Shown here: positions 1-11,722 of the stretch, piece after piece
How the letters are laid out: each line of letters opens with the position of its first letter
How positions within the stretch are numbered: the stretch's first letter is position 1
Source: Eunapius fragilis
Lineage: Eukaryota > Porifera > Demospongiae > Spongillida > Spongillidae
Reading direction: 5' to 3'
NCBI GenBank assembly: GCA_963681505.1
Contig: OY811990.1
Location: 2,863,382 to 2,927,381 of the forward strand
Length of the DNA: 64,000 nt
Position numbers and translations under genes: made by a program
Notes under the pieces: model-generated
The model's database searches: none
The model's input: only the letters and a program-made list of their open reading frames with translations
What the model was told of the DNA's origin: nothing

Positions 1-763
1 TAGAACCACAATAAGAGTTACGCTCCCAGTAAGCTTAGTTCATGTTCAAAACTCACTTGCAGCTGTTATTGCCTCGTGCGGCTCGACGCGTTATGCCACC
101 AAAAGCGTATGGCAGAGCCCCATTTCTTCTAATAATAAAATTCTACAATATTGCAAATGATACAGCAGAAACAATATTTCTCATTATCCTAAAGCGCGCA
201 CTCTATTATTATGGCTTAAAATTATAAACGCTATTCCTATACAGTTGCGTGCATGCATGTGCTGCAAGTAATTTACGTTGTATCTATTTATTCAGCTATT
301 GTAGTTCACTAGGTACATCATTCATGGGGAGGTTGCGTCAATGAAGCCCAGCTGTGATGTCGACATCTTGCATATCGCGTGATCAAACACGCACAGCACT
401 GTAAAAAGTGAGTGAAAGCTATCCGATCACGTTTTGCAGTGTTGTAATAGCACTAGCGGTGAGCTACGGACGCACTTATCATTTCAAAACAACTAGAGAT
501 AGGCACTGCGGAATTTTTTTTTACAATGCTCAAGGGATTAAAATATAATTTTCGTTAGAAAGAGCAAAAAAAGCCGCGTTTAACAGTATTTCATGCGTCA
601 ACGTACTGAGCGTATGTAATTTAGCATCGAAGTGGCAACGTTTTAAATACAGCATGCAGTCAATGTGCAATCGCAATAAAACTGTGATGGTTGAGGAATA
701 ATAAGGCATAACCATACCGTAAGATATAAAATTCCAAATGGCAGCAGATCTGTTCAAAGAATG
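1..763. other. No gene recognised
   Basis: AT-rich sequence without a recognisable coding block, RNA gene or repeat on either strand. Short open frames here have no family-like composition. Confidence 0.5.
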
Positions 764-798
764 CCCCCCCCCCCCCCCCCCCCCCCACACACACACAC
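764..798. repeat. Poly-C tract followed by (AC)n
   Basis: A run of 23 C is followed directly by six AC dinucleotides. Long pure C or G tracts recur through the window and often sit just inside transposon ends, but no element end is visible here. Confidence 0.9.
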
Positions 799-845
799 TT
801 TAAATGTCCTTCCTATGCAGCCGCAACTGATAACTTGCTGGTGGT

Positions 846-1012
846 GAAGAACCAGCCAGGCCTCACATCAAGGTCATGAGGACTGCCTTGCACATGTTCA
901 CCATCCATTGTGATGAGGAGCTGGTGAGGACCAACAGCCTGAGGGGTGAGGGTGATGGTGTAGGTACCATCTCCATGGTTGTAGTGACTCTGTGATTGAG
1001 ACTGCGGCCACG
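846..1012 (-). pseudogene. Filamin-type Ig repeat fragment
   Basis: The minus strand reads through the core of a filamin/ABP280 repeat: a NHGDGTYTITLTP block, then GPHQLLITMDGEHVQGSP and DLDV. These are the usual strand D to G landmarks (DGTY, GPH, I-GxH, GSP). In animals such repeats occur in filamins and between the B-box and NHL propeller of TRIM2/3/71-type proteins. Only about 55 residues are recognisable. No flanking repeat, RING or B-box was found within a kilobase, so I read it as a relic or a lone exon of a gene mostly outside the readable part. An NHL relic on the same strand lies at 9690-10650, but the order is wrong for one gene. Confidence 0.6.
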
Positions 1013-1249
1013 CACGCGCTGCGCCAGAACTTCCGAGTTGTGGAGATTCTCAAATAGCCAAATCACAGCGGTACACACACAACACAAAGCATACACTCAG
1101 CATGCAACCACTGCTTGCAAAAGTTCCCACAATGCTTCTGCCTCTGCCTGGTTGTCACAGCTTTTAATAGTGCCGTTTCATCACGTGCGAAGATACTTCT
1201 AGATGCTCCTACAATTAGGGACATACAGTCTAGCTGCTTTAAGAGCAGT

Positions 1250-1375
1250 GTCACGAAAATTGTGGTCCGCCGAAAATTATGGTCCCGGACCAAATTTTTT
1301 GGAAAAAATTGGTCCGGGCGGACCAATATTATCAGGAAATTTTGGTCCGGGTAAGTAAAAATTGGTCCGGGCCCT
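1250..1375. repeat. Short interspersed repeat with TTGGTCCGGG motif
   Basis: About five direct or inverted copies of a GGTCCGG core alternate with AAAATT spacers in 125 bases (for example near 1286, 1311, 1343 and 1363). GGTCCGGACC-like pairs can fold back. No terminal duplication identifies it as a known element. Confidence 0.5.
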
Positions 1376-2095
1376 CCATTTACATGTAAAGCAGACGAAT
1401 CATCTCAAACACAACTCTAAATCCTGAACTCAGCTAGTGGGTGAACAGTAGGGTAGCTGCTTTTCTAAGCTACGAAGGCTATGGAACAGTAGGCCGAGTT
1501 CTGCGCGCCCCAGGTTAGCGGATTGGCCTTCCGGTCGCGATCGGACCAGTTCCCACTTGTTTTGTACAATTCATGTACACGTCATAAACAGTGATATTCA
1601 CGGCTGCAGACCTGCCTGGCCGGATCCCAGGCTCCCAGCTGCGCAGTTTGTCAGACCGGACCTAATTCCTGATGGATTTCAAAAAATAATTAATTCCTCA
1701 GCTGACATCTTGTTCAGAACTCTGCTTCGTCACAGGGGGATACTATAGGCGCTCGATGCAACGCAAACGGGCCGCAACAACTCGATAACAAAGCTAGAGC
1801 CGGAGTATATGTACAAACTGGTTTATCCGTTTGGCGCTTCGCCCGGCCATCATGCCCTCGTGCATACAGCTAGCATACACTACGATATCAAACTACTGTG
1901 TCTGGCTACGTGAAGCCTCTAGAAATTTTTAATGAAACCCCATCATGTTTTCGTGTCCGAGCACAGACATATTCAAACTATAAAAAACACAATACAGTTA
2001 AATTCTTAATTGCCATTACTCCTTGTGGTACAATTTCATTTCTGTCGAATTGTTGGGGTGGTCGTGTTTCTGACATGGATCTAACACAGAAGTCA
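1376..2095. other. No gene recognised
   Basis: Mixed-composition sequence with no coding block I can support and no clear repeat structure. It ends where homology to the right arm of the 2-8 kb inverted duplication begins. Confidence 0.4.
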
Positions 2096-2212
2096 GAAAT
2101 TTGCAAATAATTGATCAAATTAGGCGTCTGAACGTCATCATAGAGTGGTGCAATGCCACCGCGATTATGTCACGTGATCGGTCAATATACGCTCCCATGA
2201 ATGTATATATCG

Positions 2213-3323
2213 GAACCTACGCGAGTAGGTTCCATATAGGAATCCTGCAGTATCATGAATGTCATTAAAAAACGTCACTCGCGTCTAGCGGGACAGCCCA
2301 GAGTCGGGTCACTTCGCTTTTAGTGGCAATCGAGCAATATCAAAAAGGAGAACAGTTCTGCGTTATACATATGTCATAAGACGGTGTACTTTTAGAGAAC
2401 AAAAATACTCGTCCCCATCGTCCGTACCCAGTCCCACCTAAAATTTCTCCTCCGTCGTCGTCTTCTTCTTCCTTCGGGATAGCATAACTCACGACAGGAA
2501 CGTTTGTAAAGCACGCCATGTGTACCAATCGCTTCAGGATGTGTCCGCATGTTATCTTCAGGTATCTGTTAGACGCCTAACCGATCGGGCAATTAGCTCA
2601 ATTTAGCTGAAGCTAGTTGTACCTTATTTGGTGTTGATCTACAAATAGCACATTACATCAGCTATCACAATGTTCATGACGCACCAGTACAATATAACCA
2701 GCGTTATCAAATTCGATGGTTTTACCATACAATCTCATGAGGACAATTCTGATTCCACTCGAGCATCTAAAAGTGGAAAGATCCAGATGCTGCCAGATCT
2801 GCCAAACGTGCGTATGTCAAGCGCGGTACCGAAAGGAACAACAAAACGACCACCCAAAGGTACGTTTATACGGCATCGATAAATGTTGGATCGATAAATT
2901 ATGAGCATGCATGGTATATCGCTAAAGTGGAAGGAATAGTTTAGTTACAGCGGTAGAGATACTGCGTCTCTCCGTTTTATAGTAATATGCGCTGTTTGAA
3001 ATGTGTGTATAACGCCAAAGTTGCTTACGTCAATTTGGTCATGTATTGTGGTGCATGGTTTATCTGATTATAGCGTGCGATCAGTTTACTTAGAGTGCAT
3101 TTATCCTTTGTATTATATGGCTTCGCTTTTACATGTAACCTTTATCAATCCTTTGCTCCTCAATGGAGATAGTCTGGGGACTAGTGTAATATTTGGTACA
3201 CACCTCAACAGAATTGCAGATTTATAAACCTGTCATGCTCGCGCAAGTTGACGTTTATGCTACCTTATTCTATGCGTTTCAAGAACTAAATACAATACCA
3301 AATGCACCAGAAAAATTTAGGAA
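2213..3323. other. Insert unique to the left arm
   Basis: This stretch is missing from the right arm of the inverted duplication. It opens with a short palindrome at 2212-2233 (GGAACCTAC-GCGA-GTAGGTTCC). I see no coding region, no terminal repeats and no RNA gene. It is either an insertion, or ancestral sequence deleted from the other arm. Confidence 0.5.
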
Positions 3324-3612
3324 ACAAGTAATAAAAACATTCTCTACACGAGAAGGTTGGTGGTATATAGGAATCAAAGGTGAGATGGTGGTGTAAAAAG
3401 CAAGGGAACAAGGCTTCTGATTGAAAACGAAAAATGAAATAGACCTATATTAGCAGCATGTTGTCATATTTTAATGTGCGTGCTAATATAGGTCTATTTC
3501 ATTTTTCGTTTTCAATCAGAAGCCTTGTTCCCTTGCTTTTTACACCACCATCTCACCTTTGATTCCTATATACCACCAACCTTCTCGTGTAGAGAATGTT
3601 TTTATTACTTGT
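3324..3612. mobile_element. Foldback MITE, ACAAGTAA family, copy 1
   Basis: A near-perfect hairpin of about 289 bp with arms of roughly 130 bp around a loop near 3450-3485. It begins ACAAGTAATAAAAACATTC and ends with the complement. Both arms contain a GCTAATATAGG block next to the loop. Two relatives lie at 5924-6216 and 46074-46346. It has no coding capacity. Its right end sits exactly where homology to the other duplication arm resumes, so it belongs to the 1.4-kb insert. Confidence 0.85.
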
Positions 3613-3818
3613 GAATCTATAATCGCTGGTGATGGGTGTGTGTATTTAAGGTGCATATTCAGATATACGCTGTACAATACAACTGTCTTTGCGTCAACAT
3701 TCAGCTCTATAAACGAAGAATTAGCCACTCAATGATTAATCTTACGCAAATCGGCCTACTGAACAGAAATTGATTTTGCATTAATTAATTGTCATTCCTA
3801 TAGAAGCAAGATATAGAG

Positions 3819-4805
3819 TCAGAACGGTAATTCATTTTGCTTGCAACTGTATGAGTTGCATTGGAACTTCCACACACTCAGGCAGTTCCAACTTAGGTAC
3901 TTCTTGCAGCAGAGGTCGTGGTCGTAGCAGCCCTGGTGATAGCAGCAGTCCCCGCATACCCACGACCAACAGGTGCAGCCCGGGCCGCACATGCCAAGAC
4001 AGTTACCACCCAGGGGACACTTGTTGCAGCATGAGTTGGAGTTAGAACAGTATAACTTAGGAGCAGAGCAGCTTTGTTGCACAGCGTTTTTCAGAGAAAT
4101 GGCACCGGGAGCAGCGCCCTCATGTTTGGAGAGTCGCATTGCCATAACGTACAAGCTCATCGCTGCTGGGTATTCGCTTCCCAACACTCCATTGTCTCTC
4201 CCTAATTTCACCGTGGCGTGGACGAAACACGCGATCTCGAACCTTCGGTGCAGTTTTTTGTATGAACGCTGCATCACTGAGAGAGAATAAGCCTCATCTT
4301 CGGCAGAAAATAAACGTTCTTCTATTCCGTCGGGTTCGTCAAAAGTTCTCTCGATTGCGGCAACACTTCCTGCAGGAACCAAGCGGCCTTGGAGAATTGT
4401 GCGGCCTTCAGCGTTTTCATAGTTTTTGAGAAGGAAATCATTTCCCATGAGTAAGACACGGATGTCATTGTTGCGCGGACTAACAGCATGCACGGTATAG
4501 CTGTTCTCCCTCAAGGGTCGTGATAAGAAGGAAGCGCGAGTCCTCTTTTACCTCGCTGAGGAAATAAACTCCCCTATCGTCATCATTAGTAGCGACGAAC
4601 TCTCCCTCCACTTTCCCGGGCTCCAGAGTTGTGATTTTAAAAGGTCTCCTTCTATGCCAATGAGAGGATCACCCATAAAACCATCTTTCTCACGTTGGTC
4701 ACGTTGGTCAGCCTGTCGATTGGCAGCAGCACAGCTCAGAAAAAGAAAAGCGAACGCTCCAATGACACTGATGCAAACCATTTTGAGAGGGATAAACAAA
4801 TGCAT
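3819..4805 (-). CDS. Secreted Cys-rich protein, phospholipase A2-like motif, copy A
   Basis: The minus-strand product starts with a typical signal peptide (hydrophobic ISVIGAFAFLFLSC ending in CAAA). A middle region of about 150 residues has no recognisable domain. The Cys-rich C-terminus has more than 15 Cys in about 65 residues and includes CGDCCYHQGCYDHDLCC. The CxxHDxC-like core recalls the calcium/catalytic helix of secreted phospholipases A2 (CCxxHDxC), but the spacing differs and no Ca-binding loop is obvious, so enzymatic activity is unproven. Start chosen at 4805 or the internal Met at 4781. The reading frame is not continuous across the locus in either copy, so introns or decay are both possible. 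A facing paralogue lies at 6416-7350 at high protein identity in the C-terminal half. Confidence 0.6.
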
Positions 4806-4906
4806 GCATGCGACGTGTTTAAAAAATAATTTAAATTGGTATTTTAATAGCTATATTGGGGCAATTTGGAGGGTTTTTGTTGAAACCACAGATGCCGCAG
4901 CTAGAA

Positions 4907-5487
4907 CATACTAATTAGCAAGGCGCATGCCTAAGCTTCTTCAGTTGCATTAATACTAAGCCATTTAAAAATATAAACATAATTAGCCTGACTTTGATGC
5001 GAGCCAATTCAATTAACGCACGGGCACTCCTGTCTCGAGCATGATCATCTGTGGAAGATCCGTAGAACTTATTGTATGTTATAGTCCTTTTGTACATGTG
5101 TAAAAATGGTGAAGAATAAACATCTAGTAATACAAAGTTTTTGTCCAACCCTTTCTTTGCAAGATCAGCAGTATCGGAAGTCTGCTGGAGACTTCCATAT
5201 TGATTTTGACCCCGACTATGAATTTAATTAAAGTCCCGCGACCCTATCGTAGCTTCACTTTCGACGATCGGATCGTCTTACTTGTTGCGGCAATCGATCT
5301 AGAAGTCAAAACTGAGTGGTTTCGTGTTTGTTTCACGTCGTAGAACCGCGTGGTTGTCGAGAACGAAAAATACAGCTGCCCTCGTTCCCCTTCCAAAAAT
5401 AATGGGCGGGTCATCTGCTTCTTCTGCTTCTTCTTGAGAACTCATAAGTCGGGACAGGAACATTTTTAAGCAATGAAAATTGCACCA
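4907..5487. other. Spacer of inverted duplication with a diverged repeat
   Basis: No gene seen. Bases about 5225-5400 resemble the reverse complement of 21460-21660. Shared landmarks are CGACGATCGGATCGT and a GAACCGCGTGGTTGT block next to a GAGAAC run. That marks an old dispersed repeat of unknown class. Confidence 0.4.
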
Positions 5488-5715
5488 ATAGACAACTTCA
5501 CGATCTGATTATTTTGTACTCCGGATGTGATGTCACCTAGTCACTACGAAGAAGTCCGTTGTTGTCTCTTTGTTGTCTCTAGCTTTTACTGGGCCTCATA
5601 TAGTTACATCGTTGTGGGGCCCAATAAAAGCTAGAGACAACAACGGACTTCTTCGTAGTGTCTAGATGACATCACATCCGGAGTACAAAATAATCAGATC
5701 GTGAAGTTGTCTATA
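5488..5715. mobile_element. Foldback MITE, different family
   Basis: A hairpin of about 228 bp whose arms, starting ATAGACAACTTCACGATCTG and ending with the complement, are near-identical over about 100 bp around a GGGCC-containing loop near 5590-5620. It shares no end sequence with the ACAAGTAA family. It lies in the spacer between the two duplicated secreted-protein genes. Confidence 0.8.
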
Positions 5716-5923
5716 GCTTTACAATTTGCTGGAGGACTCGCCTTTGTCGATGTTAGGCTTTGATTCACAAAAGCTTAAAAGCCTATATAAGGTCTTATCA
5801 ATTCTAATTAAGCAAAAGTACCTAGAAAATTTTCACAATACGTCTGGATTGGATTAAATCAGTGAAATGAAAGGGAGAAACTTGCAATGCAACAGTGATT
5901 TGGGTGTTAAAAAAATTAAGGAA

Positions 5924-6216
5924 ACAAGTAAATAATAACATTCTCTCTGAGAAAGATGGTGGGATTTAGGTTTTGCAGGCAAATAGTATACTGGTGTAAA
6001 AAGCAAGGAAACAAGTTTTATCAGAAGGGAAAATGTAATAGTTCTATATTTAGCACAGAAACAGCATTTGCCTTAGTCGAAGTGTGCTAAATATAGGACT
6101 ATTACATTTTCCCTTCTGATAAAACTTGTTTCCTTGCTTTTTACACCAGTATACTATTTGCCTGCAAAACCTATATCCCACCAATTTTCTCAGAGAGAAT
6201 GTTTTTATTTGCTTGT
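5924..6216. mobile_element. Foldback MITE, ACAAGTAA family, copy 2
   Basis: A hairpin of about 293 bp with arms of about 135 bp, the same ACAAGTAA...ACATTCTC start as copies 1 and 3, and a GTGCTAAATATAGG block beside the loop. Its right edge lies within a few bases of where the right arm of the inverted duplication begins. It may therefore mark, or have taken part in, the duplication breakpoint. Confidence 0.85.
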
Positions 6217-6221
6217 AGTCA

Positions 6222-7680
6222 GTTTTAACTGCGGTGTCTGTGGTTTCAACAAAAGCCCTCCGAATTGACACAATATAGCTATTAATATAGCTATTAAAAA
6301 ATACCATTTTAAATAATTTTTTAAACACGTCGCATGCATGCGTTAGTTTATAAAGACTCTGCATTTTAGCTTCACAGCATTCTGGTCACCAGCACATTCC
6401 TCCAGCCCTCTCAAAATGGGTTGTATCAGTGTTATTGGAGCGTTCGCTTTTCTTTTGCTGAGCTGTGCTGCTGCCAATCGACAGGCTCACCTACATGACC
6501 AACGTGAGAAAGATGGCGATCCTCTCATTGGCACGGAAGGAGACCTTAAAATCACAACTCTGGAGCCCGGGAAAGTGGAGGGGGAGTTCGTCGCTACTAA
6601 TGATGACAGCAGGGGAGTTTATTTCCTCAGCGAGGTAAAAGAGGACTCGCGCTTCCTTCTTATCACGACCCTTGAGGGAGAACAGCTATACCGTGCATGC
6701 TGTTAGTCCACGCAACAATGACATCCCTGTCTCACTCATGGGAAATGATTTCCTTCTCAAAAACTATGAAAGCGCTGAAGGCCGCACAAATCTCCAAGGC
6801 CGCTTGGTTCCTGCAGGAAGTGTTGCCGCAATCGAGAGAACTCTTGACGAACCCGACGAAATGGAAGAACGTCTATTTTCTGCCGAAGATGAGGTTTATT
6901 CTCTCTCAGCGATGCAGCGCTCTTACAAAAAAACTGCACCGAAGGTTCGAGATCGCATGTTTCGTCCACGCCACGGTGAAATTAGGGAGAGACAATGGAG
7001 TGTTGGGAAGCGAATACCCAGCAGCGATGAGCTTGTACGTTATGGCAATGCGACTCTCCAAACATGAGGGCGCTGCTCCCGGTGCCATTTCTCTGAAAAA
7101 CGCTGTGCAACAAAGCTGCTCTGCTCCTAATTTATACTGTTCCAACTCCAAATCCTGCTGCAACAAGTGTCCCCTGGGTAGTAACTGTCTTGGCATGTGC
7201 GGCCCGAGCTGCACCTGTTGGTCATGGGCGTGCGGGGACTGCTGCTATCACCAGGGCTGCTGCGACCACGACCTCTGCTGCAAGAAGTACCTAAGTTGGA
7301 ACTGCCTGGGTGTGTGGAAGTTCCAATGCAACTCATACAGTTGCAAGTAAAATGAATTACCGTTCTGACTCTATATCTTGCTTCTATAGGAATGACAATT
7401 AATGCAAAATCAATTTCTGTTCATTAGCTGATTTGTGTAAGATTAGTCATTGAGTGGCTATTTCTTCGTTTATAGAGCTGCAAGGAAAGTTGTATTGTAC
7501 AGCGTATATCTGAATATGCATGCACCTTAACTACTCACACCCATCACCAGCGATTATATAGAGTCATATATACACTCATGGGAGCGTATATATGTTGACC
7601 GATCACGTGACATAATCGCGGTAGCTTTGCACCACTCTGTGATGACGTTCAGACGCCTAATTTGATCAATTATTTGCAGA
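6222..7680. repeat. Right arm of large inverted duplication
   Basis: This is the reverse complement of 3613-4906 plus 2096-2212. The arm is uninterrupted between about 7555 and 7590, where the left arm holds an extra 1.4 kb, so it acts as an empty-site reference. Identity is high through the secreted-protein gene and lower towards both edges. Confidence 0.85.
6416..7350 (+). CDS. Secreted Cys-rich protein, phospholipase A2-like motif, copy B
   Basis: Paralogue of the 3819-4805 gene on the opposite strand. The product opens with a signal peptide (GAFAFLLLSCAAA), continues through an acidic region with SLMGNDFLLKNYESAEGR, and ends in the same Cys-rich block with CGDCCYHQGCCDHDLCC. In the putative active-site-like motif the Tyr of copy A (GCYDHD) is Cys here (GCCDHD), which argues against a conserved catalytic role. 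The coding frame is not continuous over the whole locus; it looks interrupted about twice, or contains introns I cannot define. The product ends at a stop shortly after a CNSYSCK tail, whereas copy A extends a few residues further. Confidence 0.5.
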
Positions 7681-9028
7681 TTGCCGTTCTTGTGTACAAA
7701 ATTATTCAGATTATATTATGGGCGAACCTTTCTTGGATCGAGAAAGAGGCCGAGGGATGGGTGTGGTAGATGTACGGCGGAATATGAATGTCATGCATAT
7801 TATAATACGTACAGAATAACGCATACATTTGTACATCTATTTGATAACAAAGACAGCGTTCTAATTAAATAATATTTACATCACTGAGGAAAATGTGGGA
7901 GGCCTGCGCCATCATCATCCATGCCATGTCCACATTCATTTGACTACGGACCCACGCAAGCAAAGATTTGTCGCAAGTAAAATACAAAAGCCAACCGTCT
8001 CATTATGGTTTCCCGTCCTCCGACCGAGTCATTATAACCCCGCCCCCTCGCGTAATGTCACCATTATTTACGGTACATAAATTGTAGACTATAGTTAGCC
8101 TTGATGTGAATTCTTGTACAAATTACGAGCGACACATTACGCACGCTTAAAACCGGTTCCACTACGTAAATACTCAAAAGAGGCGGGCTGATGGCGGGCG
8201 AGCTTAAGGCATATGTGATGCACGTGCATAATATGATTTTAAAGTAAATAATGGACAACAGCCGCTCAACCGCATGGGGAATCAAAAAAAGGTCCGGACG
8301 GGAAACTATTTTCACATTTGGAATGGCCTTTCTTCAGACTTCTCTCACTTCAGTCCAATTTGGCCAACCAGGCACTTCATGAGCACGAGGTGTCGTGCAT
8401 CATGGCCGGCCATCGACAGAAACGACAAAGGGAGTAAATGAACACGTCTTTCATCAACAGCTGCTGAGTATTTTTATAAACCTTTCTGCATGCGCTCAGC
8501 TGAACACAGTACGGCATCAACAGTGCATGTGGCTAGTATAAGACTGTCTATGGCAAGAACACCTATAGCTGCAGTTGGTGCCTGCTTTTTGCGTTTTTGC
8601 GTAACTAATCATTTTACGCGTACCAGTTTAGCTCTTTGGATGCCATGCGTGCAAGTTAATGTATACTCTTATTAAAAGTGAAAAACTTCATGATCCTTGT
8701 TGCACCTGTAACGTTATAAGTACATACGGGTGATATGACACGCATGATTACTATTTATACACTTCTCAATTCAAGAACCCATGCCATGCATTTGCAGAGT
8801 GACGACTTCACTAATGCACCATTTCAGTACTCCCAAGCAATGTGTAACCAAAATCAGCGTAGTGCATCATGAATGTTTAAAATGTCAGCAGTTGACTCCT
8901 CCTCCGGCATTTTGCCAGCTAAGAATACATTACGCATGGGTTTTTACAACAGTATGTGCGCGCATACCCCCAAAATGGGTTGAAACGTGCATGTAGCATC
9001 TTTATGATACATGCATTTATAATATAAT
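7681..9028. other. No gene recognised
   Basis: About 1.3 kb with scattered short frames, no family-like protein, no inverted or tandem structure of note and no recognisable RNA gene. Confidence 0.4.
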
Positions 9029-9645
9029 ACCGGGTGTTCGCGAATGGTTAAACGGGAATAACTTTTGCGCGGATTGAGATAAAATCGGAGATTTTGAAAC
9101 TAACATTGTCACGCTAGGCAAAGTTGTTTGTCAACAAGTTTGGTTAATTTTTATTAATTAAAATTAATTGACTTTCTATTGCGCTTTCACTTGACCAGAT
9201 CGATGTAGATCCTTTTAACTGTTTCGTTTGTAACATAGAAAATATTTTATGACTTTTTATCACCGCGGAAAAGCTCGCAAATCCTTCAGTTACATTGGTT
9301 CGCTAAATGACGCATGCGCAGTGGATAGCGAAATGTCGGCGCCATTCCCAGGCCTAGTTAAGATCATCATTTAGCGAACCAATGTAATTGAAGGATTTGC
9401 GAGCTTTTCCGCGGTGATACGAAGTCATAAAATGTTTTCTAAGTTACAAACGAAACAGTTAAAGGGATCTACATCGATCTGGTCAAGTGAAAGCGCAATG
9501 GAAAGTCAATTAATAAAACTAACCAAACTTGTTGACAAACAATTTGCCTAGCGTGACAATGTTAGTTTCAAAATCTCCGATTTTATCTCAATCCGCGCAA
9601 AAGTTATTCCCGTTTAAAACCGTTGCTTTCATTCGCGTATAATAC
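9029..9645. mobile_element. Long foldback element
   Basis: The two halves are reverse complements over about 270 bp each, with only small indels. The left arm runs from about 9031 (CGGGTGTTCGCGAATGG) inward to 9310; the right arm runs back from 9640 to 9370. The loop holds a GC-rich ATGCGCAGTGG...GGCGCCATTCCC segment. It has no coding capacity. The flanks TATAATAC and TATAATACA may be a target duplication. Arms start with CGGGTGTTCG rather than a terminus I can assign to a superfamily. Confidence 0.8.
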
Positions 9646-9689
9646 ATCAGCATTACAACATTATACTGATTACTAAAAATACTTCATAA

Positions 9690-10650
9690 CTGCGTCAGGT
9701 TGATGAATTCGAACAGACAACCATTTGTAGGATCCAGAGCAGCACCAATGAGGTTGCCACTGTGTGCATGGATCGTGTTTCACTGAGGATTAAAGATTGT
9801 GAGACAATTGCCACGGTTTACACTGACATGCATATATGGCTGTAACCTACGTCATCAATTGTTATATTCCAGTTGGAACTTTACATCTCCGTATGACTTG
9901 ACATAGGTCCCCCTCTGGTGTGAAGACTTCGATGGTGTCAGAAATGCTGGCTATCACATGGATGTTTCCTCGTCCAAGGCAAGACTTCATGGATATATAA
10001 TACTGATAACCCGTATAACCAAAGACATCTCCTTTTATAATTGATTTCCAGTTGCCATTTGGAACCAGTATTACTACCTATTGGTCGCAAAGATTACACT
10101 GATCAGCATCCTATCTGCTTATTTCACTGATTCTGGGTTAATAACATACCTGCTCGCATGTTCTGCGTGTTTGCCTAACTTTTGTAGGAAATGTCACTCC
10201 CCCTTGCCACTTTCTGCAATATACATCACACCCTGACGGATGCCAGTTCGTGGGCTGAACTAAAATCACCACTCCCACTGTTCCAAAGCACTGTAACGCT
10301 GGAGAACACCTACTGAACAAACAATAATAACCAAAGCAATAATACAACTGCCAACTCTAACAAAAGCACAAGGCTTGACGCAAAACAAGAAACTTTTATG
10401 TATAGAAAGGGCAAATGTCAGTAAGTGGTTATCTCTATAATATGATGACAAGTGTTTTTTCAATCATTAATATTACAGCATCACTGATTACTAAAATTAC
10501 TTAATAACAGGATCAGGTTGACTGCTTGAGATAAACAGGTTACCACTTCTAAAATCCACCACGAGGTTCATGAAGGTTGTCCACTGGATGGCTATAGTCA
10601 ATGGTTGTCACTATAGCTAATGGTTGTCACTACAGCCAATTGTCTGCTGC
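9690..10650 (-). pseudogene. NHL-repeat (TRIM-type propeller) gene relic
   Basis: Several minus-strand blocks read as NHL beta-propeller blades. Near 10540 there is VDFRSGNLFISSSQPDPVIK after a LHEPRG turn. Near 10210, GVMYIAESGKG. Near 9925-9990, GRGNIHVIASISDTIEVFTP. Near 9700-9810, GNCLTIFNPQ followed by LIGAALDPTNGCLF. These match the xxPxGVxxDxxxGxLYVA pattern typical of sponge and other invertebrate NHL proteins. The blocks lie in different frames with stops between and in them. No filamin repeat, RING or B-box precedes them. I read a decayed propeller, possibly with some real introns. Confidence 0.6.
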
Positions 10651-11094
10651 TCCATGATCTCCTACACCATCACACAAATATACACAGGGCAGAACGTGCA
10701 ACGCTAATATGAGTTCATTTGTGGACACCCTGTAACTTTTTATCGAAGGTATATGATAATCAATGCTAAATTCTAACAATTTTCAATGAAAATAGCTGCC
10801 ATTAAATAGCTGAAATTACTTCCAAGTGTTAGGAATAAGGAATCTGGTGCAATAAATATACTTAGTCATTGAGTTGTATGTCATTGTATGCTCTTAATTT
10901 GTTCAGCAGCTCTACAGATCCAACTGCTCCCTTACCAAAGACCCAGTCATCCATCTTAAAGCCCACCAGACTAGAACCACTGCACATGGAGGCCAAGCTA
11001 CCTCCACTACTAGCCCCACCAGAAGCATTGTGGAACAGGCAGAAGGGGAAGGGACCAAGTGGAGGGAAGCAGGCACCAAAGAAGACACCTCCCA
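10651..11094. other. Flank of the long-inverted-repeat element
   Basis: No gene supported. A Pro-rich open frame at 10869-11183 crosses into the repeat arm and has no family features. The outer end of the left repeat arm lies at about 11095, where AAAGCCTACCTACACCC begins. Confidence 0.4.
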
Positions 11095-11689
11095 GGAAAG
11101 CCTACCTACACCCAGTGGACTGCACCTTCGTGCATGTACGTGTACTTACACAGTCATTTGCTAGTAGTTTGTTATACATCTAGTTGTGCAGCTGTGCACA
11201 CAGTACAATGTACGTTTATCATGTCCCCATAGGATTGAACCTCTACTCGTGCTTGCTTCTTGTCTCCACACATACATGCGCACAACACTTGTACACACAG
11301 CACTTGTACACAGTTTCGCTGCACCTATGCACTGCCATGTGTGCTCAACTTGTTTCTTCATTCCGTCAACAGGACTGTTTAGAACAGGAGTGATTGCAGG
11401 TTTTCCCTGCCTTAAAGCCTACCTACACCCAGTGGACTGCACCTTCGTACATGTACGTGTACTTACACAGTCATTTCCTAGTAGTTTGTTATAAACATCT
11501 AGTTGTGCAGCTGTGCACACAGTACAATGTACGTTTATCATGTCCCCATAGGATTGAACCCCTACGCGTGCATGCTTCTTGTCTCCACACATGCATGTGC
11601 ACAACACTTGTACACACAACACTTGTACACAGTTTCGCTGCACCTATGCACTGCCATATGTGCTCAACTTGTTTCTTCATTCCGTCAAC

Positions 11690-11722
<33 letters not shown>

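Larger units (their letters stand above)
2096..4906. repeat. Left arm of large inverted duplication (interrupted)
   Basis: Bases 2096-2212 and 3613-4906 are the reverse complement of 7565-7680 and 6222-7560, at high identity over the gene and clear but lower identity in the flanks. The arm is interrupted between 2213 and 3612 by 1.4 kb absent from the right arm, whose last part is a foldback MITE. The arms carry facing copies of one secreted-protein gene, separated by a 1.3-kb spacer that itself holds two foldback elements. Confidence 0.85.
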
